DNA of 9,589 nucleotides from the NCBI GenBank assembly GCA_003538615.1, contig DPRT01000213.1:599-10187 (forward strand). The letters run 5' to 3'. Positions 5,931-9,589 of this stretch are shown piece by piece. Position numbers and translations under genes: made by a program. A model generated the notes under the pieces. It was not told the origin of the DNA and did no database searches. It saw only the letters and a program-made list of their open reading frames with translations. Every line of letters starts with the position of its first letter. The stretch's first letter is position 1. Source of the stretch: Holophagaceae bacterium. Lineage in GTDB: Bacteria; Acidobacteriota; Holophagae; Holophagales; Holophagaceae.

Positions 5931-7706
5931 ATGCCGGTTTCTCCCCCCATCCTCGGTGAGGCGCTCGCCAACCGCTGTTCCCAGGTGCTCTATCGCTGCC
6001 TGGAGGAAGTGGGCAGCACGAAAGGCGTCCTCTACCTGCGTCTGCCGGACCAGCCTGCCTTCGATGTGGTGAGTTTCTACGGCTGGCCCCGGGGGACGCG
6101 GCCGCCCGTGTCCATTCCCGAAGGGCACCCGCTCCTGGTGCGGGCCCAGAGGGAGCGCCGGTCCTTCGTGGTGAACGACGCGTCGGAGTCGCCGGAGCTG
6201 GCGGCCTTCGGCCAAGGGGGCGAATGGCCCCGCTACCTCATCACCCCGGTCTATCTCCAGGGGGAATGGGTGGGGCTGCTCATCCAGCGGGACCGCATCA
6301 AGGGCGGGACCTTCGAAGCAGAGCGGGACGAGCCGCCCACCGTGGCCATCTGCGGAGACCTGGCGGCGGCCCTGAAGGAGTTCCGCTTCTACGGCGGCAC
6401 GCGGACCGTCCTGCCCCATCCCGCCGTTCCCGGCGTGGTGCCCGAAGGATTGCCAACCGCCGCGGACATCATCGAGGATGTGGCTCCGGTCCCCGGGCGC
6501 CTCCTGCCGCCCGTGTCCCCCGCGGTGCCGGCCATGCGCGCTCCGGGGCAGGGGATTCCTTCCGCCGGCCCCTCCCAGCAGGAACGGCTCTACGGATTCC
6601 CAGGGGGCCAGGACGCCTACGCGGCGCTGCCTTGGGAAGCGGACCGCACCCTCAGCGGGTGGGTGGCGCCGCCGCCGCTGAACCCCGACCGCCAGCGCGG
6701 CATGGTGCCTCCGGAGCAGCGGGCCTTCTTCTGGGAAATCGCGGGGCTCATCAGCCAGATCCTGCCGGCCAGCGCCGTGGCCCTCTGGATCGAGGATTCC
6801 GAGGAGATCCGCCCCATCCTGGCCTTCAGCACCCTGCCGCTCTCCCAGGACCTGCAGCAGCAGATCCTGGCCCATGCCACCTTCCACCTGCCGGCGGTGC
6901 AGGAACCCGACCTGCGCCTCATCTCCCGGACGGAAATGCCCGAGGTGCCGGAATTGGCTGGCGCCTTCGCCACCTACCTGCCCCTGCTCCTCAATGAGAC
7001 CCCCCACGGCCACGACCTGCTGATGGTGTTCCGGCTGGAGGACCACTCTTTCTCCCTTTCCGAGATCGAGGCCATCCAGCAGCTGAGCCGGATCCTGGCA
7101 CTCCACCTCCAGGAGGCCCGGCTCCACGAGCGCTATCACCACGCGTTCCTGTCCGTGAGCCACCGGATCCTCCAATCCGGTGAAAGCCGGGTGCCGAGCC
7201 TGCGGCCCCACAGCCTGGCCACCGCCCGCCTGGCCCGGGACCTGGCGCTCCGTCTGGAGCTGCCCAGCGAAGAGGTCGAGGCGGTCAGCATCGCCGCCAT
7301 CCTCCATGATGTGGGGCTGCTGCTGCTGGACCCCCAGATGCTCGCCAAGCCGGAACTGAGCCCCGAGGAGGTCAAGAAGGTCCGGAGCCACCCGGAGCTG
7401 GCCGGCGTCTTCCTCAAGGACCTGCGCTTCCCCTTCGACGTGGTGCGGATGATCCGGCACCACCATGAGCGCTGGGACGGCCTGGGCTACCCCGACCGCC
7501 TCCGCGAGACCGCCATCCCCATGGGGAGCCGCATCATCGGCCTCATCGAGGCCTACGAGGTGATGACCAGCGGCAAGAGCTACCGGCAGCCCCACGGGTT
7601 CCGCCAGGCGCTGGCGGAGATCCGGAACGAATCGGGGTCCCAGTTCGACCCCTCGGTGGTGGACGCCTTCTGCGAACTCATGACACGGAAGGATGACCGG
7701 GCCTGA
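5931..7706 (+). CDS. GAF / GAF-like / HD-GYP domain signalling protein with altered catalytic motifs
   Basis: A 591-residue soluble protein. Residues about 10-150 look like a GAF sensor domain (RCLEEVGSTKGVLYLRLPD; LITPVYLQGEWVGLLI). Residues 155-255 are a proline-rich linker. Residues 260-400 are a second, weaker GAF-like domain ending in a long helix, and 425-585 form an HD-GYP domain. HD-GYP proteins hydrolyse cyclic di-GMP. Visible here are His427, the HD pair 459-460, SHPELAG, HHHERWDG from 510 and GYP at 519-521. Departures from the consensus are HDVGL in place of HDIGK and, for the usual ADVYDAL, IEAYEVM (Glu540 and Glu543 replace two Asp). It may be an active, altered-metal or degenerate enzyme acting as a c-di-GMP sensor. 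GGAAG lies seven bases before the ATG. It heads a cluster with a pseudopilin-like gene 21 bp downstream. No membrane segment is seen. Confidence 0.88.
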   Translation: MPVSPPILGEALANRCSQVLYRCLEEVGSTKGVLYLRLPDQPAFDVVSFYGWPRGTRPPVSIPEGHPLLVRAQRERRSFVVNDASESPELAAFGQGGEWPRYLITPVYLQGEWVGLLIQRDRIKGGTFEAERDEPPTVAICGDLAAALKEFRFYGGTRTVLPHPAVPGVVPEGLPTAADIIEDVAPVPGRLLPPVSPAVPAMRAPGQGIPSAGPSQQERLYGFPGGQDAYAALPWEADRTLSGWVAPPPLNPDRQRGMVPPEQRAFFWEIAGLISQILPASAVALWIEDSEEIRPILAFSTLPLSQDLQQQILAHATFHLPAVQEPDLRLISRTEMPEVPELAGAFATYLPLLLNETPHGHDLLMVFRLEDHSFSLSEIEAIQQLSRILALHLQEARLHERYHHAFLSVSHRILQSGESRVPSLRPHSLATARLARDLALRLELPSEEVEAVSIAAILHDVGLLLLDPQMLAKPELSPEEVKKVRSHPELAGVFLKDLRFPFDVVRMIRHHHERWDGLGYPDRLRETAIPMGSRIIGLIEAYEVMTSGKSYRQPHGFRQALAEIRNESGSQFDPSVVDAFCELMTRKDDRA

Positions 7707-7727
7707 TAATTTGAGCTCGGAGCCTCC

Positions 7728-8270
7728 ATGTCCTCCCTGTCCCCCAGTCCCTCTTCCCAGCGCGGCTTCACCATGGCCCTCGCCTTGGCCTTGGCCGTGG
7801 TGATGGGTGTGATGCTGATGAAGGCGGCCCCGCGGGTGAGCGCCGAGGTCCAGCGGGAGAATGAGGCCGAGCTGATCTTCCGGGGCGAGGCCATCGCCAA
7901 CGCGCTGAAGATCTACGCGGCGCGCACCGGGCGGTTTCCCACGGAGCTGGAAGAGGTGATGAAGCTCCGGCCCCGCATCCTGCGGCAGAAGTACCTGGAC
8001 CCCATGACCGCCAGCGGCGAGTGGGAGTACATCACCCAGGTGCAGCCCGGCGCCTCCGGAAACACCCAGGGGCTGCCCATCGTGGGGGTCCGCAGCCGCT
8101 CCGAGAAGGACAGCATCCGGATCTACCAGAACAAGACGCTGGTGCGGGACTGGCAGTTCACGGCGGATCCGAACCTCCTGGGAGGGGCCGCGGTTCCCGA
8201 CGAGGAGCGCATCCGCCGCGGGCTCAAGGGGACCGGTGTGACCCCGCCCCCCGCTGTCCCGAAATCCTGA
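7728..8270 (+). CDS. Prepilin-like type II secretion/type IV pilus family protein lacking Glu+5
   Basis: A 180-residue protein with a class III prepilin leader: residues 1-13 end in QRG, followed by FTMALALALAVVMGVMLM, so prepilin peptidase should cut between Gly13 and Phe14. The mature protein would keep one N-terminal membrane helix and a periplasmic domain. The body (ELIFRGEAIANALKIYAART, then GRFPTELEEVM and later YLDPMTASGEWEYI) resembles GspG-like pseudopilins that are often annotated simply as type II secretion proteins. Major pilins and most pseudopilins have Glu at mature position 5; here it is Leu18, as in FTMAL versus FTLIE. That recalls tip-type minor pseudopilins such as GspK, though the size differs. 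The C-terminus is proline-rich. CGGAG lies just before the ATG. It is 21 bp after the HD-GYP gene and 6 bp before dacB, so co-transcription is likely. No other secretion genes are in view. Confidence 0.8.
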   Translation: MSSLSPSPSSQRGFTMALALALAVVMGVMLMKAAPRVSAEVQRENEAELIFRGEAIANALKIYAARTGRFPTELEEVMKLRPRILRQKYLDPMTASGEWEYITQVQPGASGNTQGLPIVGVRSRSEKDSIRIYQNKTLVRDWQFTADPNLLGGAAVPDEERIRRGLKGTGVTPPPAVPKS

Positions 8271-8276
8271 GGTTCC

Positions 8277-9431
8277 ATGCGCCTTGCCCTTCTAGCCGTG
8301 TTGCTGCTGGCGCCGTCCCTTCCGCTGGATGCCCAGGATTTCCGGAACTGGGTCCGGGGGCTGGAGGCCCGCGGCGTGACCGTGTCCGCGGGGATCTGGG
8401 ACGTGGGCACGGGCAAGGCCTTGGAACGCCACCAGGAAAGCGAGGCCCTGATACCGGCCAGCACCACCAAGGCGGTCAGCACCTATGCGCTGCTGAAGAC
8501 GCTCAAGCCGGATGCCACCATCGATACCGAAGTCTGGGGCGATCTGAAGGACGGTGTGGTGCAGGGGGACCTCACCTTCAAGGGCGACGGGGATCCGCTG
8601 TTCACGAGCGAGCGCATCTGGATGTTGGCCCAGACGCTGAAGAATCAGGGGCTCCAGCGCGTCACGGGAAGCATCCGCCTCGACCAGAGCGCCTTCGACG
8701 CTCAGCGCGAGCCCCAGGGCTGGGGGAACACCTCCGCCGATTCCCTGCCGGATGTCCGGGCCCTGTCCGTGGACTTCAACCGGGGCGAGAACGGCCGCGT
8801 GTCGCGTGATCCCGAGCGCCAGGCCCGGGACACGATCCAGCGGATCTTCCAGGAGACCGGCATCGCCATCGAGGGCCGGGACCAGGGCCTTCCGTCCGCC
8901 AGCCTGGGCGGGTCCCGCAAACTGGCCACCTGGACCTCGCCGCCCCTGCGTGCCATGGTGCAGGACATCAACAAGTGGTCGAACAACTTCATGATCGAGA
9001 TGCTGGTGCGCCGCTTCGGCGCCGGCTCCTGGCCCCGGGGCATCCAGCGCATCCAGGCCTTCTACCGCACGGCCTTCAACCTGGGGCCCGAGGCCCTGCA
9101 GATCACCGACGGCTCCGGCCTCAGCAAGGACAACCGCCTGTCCGCCCGGACCTTGGCCATCATCCTCCGCGGGGCCTACCACGACTTCGAGGTGGGGCCC
9201 GAGTTCGTCTCGTCGCTGAAGATCATCGGGGGTGAGCCCTGGAAGCTGAAGGTCAAGGATGCGAACCTCACCCGCCGCGTGCGGGTGAAGACGGGCCACC
9301 TGGACCGGGTCACCAGTCTGTGCGGCTATCTCCAGACCCTCGACGGCCAGGTGCGGGTCTTCGCCATCCTGCTGAACGGGCCCGCGGGAGATGAGGATAT
9401 CTGGGAGCAGGTGTCCCGCTGGGCGAATTAG
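8277..9431 (+). CDS. dacB: D-alanyl-D-alanine carboxypeptidase/endopeptidase, PBP4 (DacB, peptidase S13) family
   Basis: A 384-residue penicillin-binding protein that trims D-Ala or cuts cross-links in periplasmic peptidoglycan. A signal peptide covers residues 1-19 (LALLAVLLLAPSLPLDA, likely cut before QD). All three active-site motifs are present: Ser62-Thr-Thr-Lys65, Ser235-Asn-Asn237 and Lys338-Thr-Gly340, together with the family's ITDGSGLSKDNRLSA segment. In E. coli PBP4 (477 aa) the first and second motifs lie about 244 residues apart; here the distance is 173, so the inserted domains II/III are shortened. It should still be a working serine enzyme. The ATG follows the upstream stop by 6 bp, with GAGG overlapping that stop, implying translational coupling to the pseudopilin-like gene. 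A bulged stem-loop lies just downstream. Identification is firm; the balance of carboxypeptidase to endopeptidase activity is not predictable. Confidence 0.93.
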   Translation: MRLALLAVLLLAPSLPLDAQDFRNWVRGLEARGVTVSAGIWDVGTGKALERHQESEALIPASTTKAVSTYALLKTLKPDATIDTEVWGDLKDGVVQGDLTFKGDGDPLFTSERIWMLAQTLKNQGLQRVTGSIRLDQSAFDAQREPQGWGNTSADSLPDVRALSVDFNRGENGRVSRDPERQARDTIQRIFQETGIAIEGRDQGLPSASLGGSRKLATWTSPPLRAMVQDINKWSNNFMIEMLVRRFGAGSWPRGIQRIQAFYRTAFNLGPEALQITDGSGLSKDNRLSARTLAIILRGAYHDFEVGPEFVSSLKIIGGEPWKLKVKDANLTRRVRVKTGHLDRVTSLCGYLQTLDGQVRVFAILLNGPAGDEDIWEQVSRWAN

Positions 9432-9456
9432 AGTGCCTGCACAATCCCCGGGCCTC

Positions 9457-9494
9457 GCCAGGGTTTTGTTGGGCACTCCTGGTCAAAACCCGGC
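9457..9494 (+). terminator. Stem-loop downstream of dacB
   Basis: GCC-A-GGGTTTTG (9457-9468) pairs with CAAAACCCGGC (9484-9494): 11 base pairs with one bulged A at 9460 and a 15-base loop. It starts 25 bases after the dacB stop, where an operon terminator is expected. No T-run follows, so it could instead be the first helix of the leader of the next gene. Confidence 0.4.
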
Positions 9495-9504
9495 GTGCCG
9501 CCAT

Positions 9505-9572
9505 CCGGGCGAAAAACCCCGGTCGAAAAGTTGAGCCGGGGGTCTCCAAGGACGATGAATCCTCGAGGAGAC
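9505..9572 (+). promoter_or_regulatory. Structured leader with alternative hairpins and an RBS-masking stem
   Basis: CCGGG (9505-9509) can pair with CCCGG (9518-9522), while the overlapping CCCCGG (9517-9522) can instead pair with CCGGGG (9536-9541); the two hairpins exclude each other. Then GTCTCC (9542-9547) pairs with GGAGAC (9567-9572), extended inside by AGGA (9549-9552) with TCCT (9560-9563). This last stem holds the GGAG of the ribosome-binding site for the ATG at 9576. The arrangement is what a translational attenuator or riboswitch would look like. It matches no riboswitch consensus that I could recall. Confidence 0.35.
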
Positions 9573-9575
9573 TTC

Positions 9576-9589
9576 ATGTCCCGCATTGC
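9576..9589 (+). CDS. Start of a downstream gene (only MSRI visible)
   Basis: An ATG at 9576 is preceded by GAGGAG (9565-9570) with 5-base spacing, the best ribosome-binding site in the window. Only four codons (Met-Ser-Arg-Ile) are visible before the window ends, so the product cannot be named. Its ribosome-binding site lies inside a potential hairpin. Confidence 0.6.

Noticed and set aside
4541..5971. A 476-codon minus-strand frame spanning the acyltransferase and part of the kinase gene
   Set aside because: It conflicts with two well-supported genes and its product is low-complexity Arg/Pro/Gly sequence.
5853..7595. A 580-codon open frame antisense to the HD-GYP gene
   Set aside because: Long antisense frames are common opposite GC3-rich genes. 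The sense strand encodes a coherent multi-domain protein and this one shows no domain.
8292..9476. A 394-codon open frame antisense to dacB
   Set aside because: It mirrors a gene with all three PBP active-site motifs; its composition (Gly, Leu, Gln, His, Asp rich) is typical of an antisense shadow.
9466..9490. Possible sigma-54 promoter around TTGGGCACTCCTGG
   Set aside because: The GG element is not followed by GC at the required 10-base distance, so the -24/-12 pattern is not met.
9505..9575. A known c-di-GMP (GEMM) or guanidine riboswitch
   Set aside because: The conserved cores I remember for these classes are absent, so I list only an unassigned structured leader.

Overview
The window is chromosomal DNA from a GC-rich bacterium. 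Most genes use G or C at nearly every third codon position. Gene content (CarB, an HD-GYP regulator, a pseudopilin-like protein, a PBP4-type enzyme) and protein style suggest a Gram-negative organism. Acidobacteriota of the Holophaga/Geothrix type is my best guess, but this is inference from general resemblance and not from a marker gene.

Left part (1-3797): the C-terminal 663 codons of carB (carbamoyl-phosphate synthase large chain) run in from the left edge. It converges, across a nested inverted repeat, on a minus-strand gene for a secreted or membrane-anchored TPR protein whose codon use is less GC-biased than its neighbours. That gene diverges from a small CoA-binding (YccU-like) protein gene across about 140 bp holding a long imperfect hairpin. 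The CoA-binding gene ends inside an 11-bp perfect hairpin.

Middle (3818-5848): a minus-strand P-loop kinase of zeta-toxin type has a poorly GC-biased 3' end, overlapped by a 63-codon ORF in another frame with its own ribosome-binding site. Divergent from it, only 38 bp away, is a stand-alone FabD-like acyltransferase that keeps the Ser/His pair but has Val where malonyl-specific enzymes have Arg.

Right part (5849-9589): an AT-rich island with an operator-like inverted repeat precedes a tight three-gene plus-strand cluster: a GAF/GAF-like/HD-GYP protein with altered catalytic motifs, a prepilin-like protein lacking Glu+5, and a short PBP4-family D-Ala-D-Ala carboxypeptidase. Gaps of 21 and 6 bp argue for an operon concerned with the cell envelope. 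The last 158 bases hold an unusually structured leader whose final hairpin would mask the ribosome-binding site of the next gene, of which only four codons are visible.

No tRNA, rRNA, CRISPR array, insertion sequence or phage gene was seen. Nothing here is clearly a new defence or mobile system. The best leads are the overlapping ORF beside the kinase, the altered HD-GYP/pilin/PBP4 cluster, the Arg-less acyltransferase and the structured leader at the right edge.
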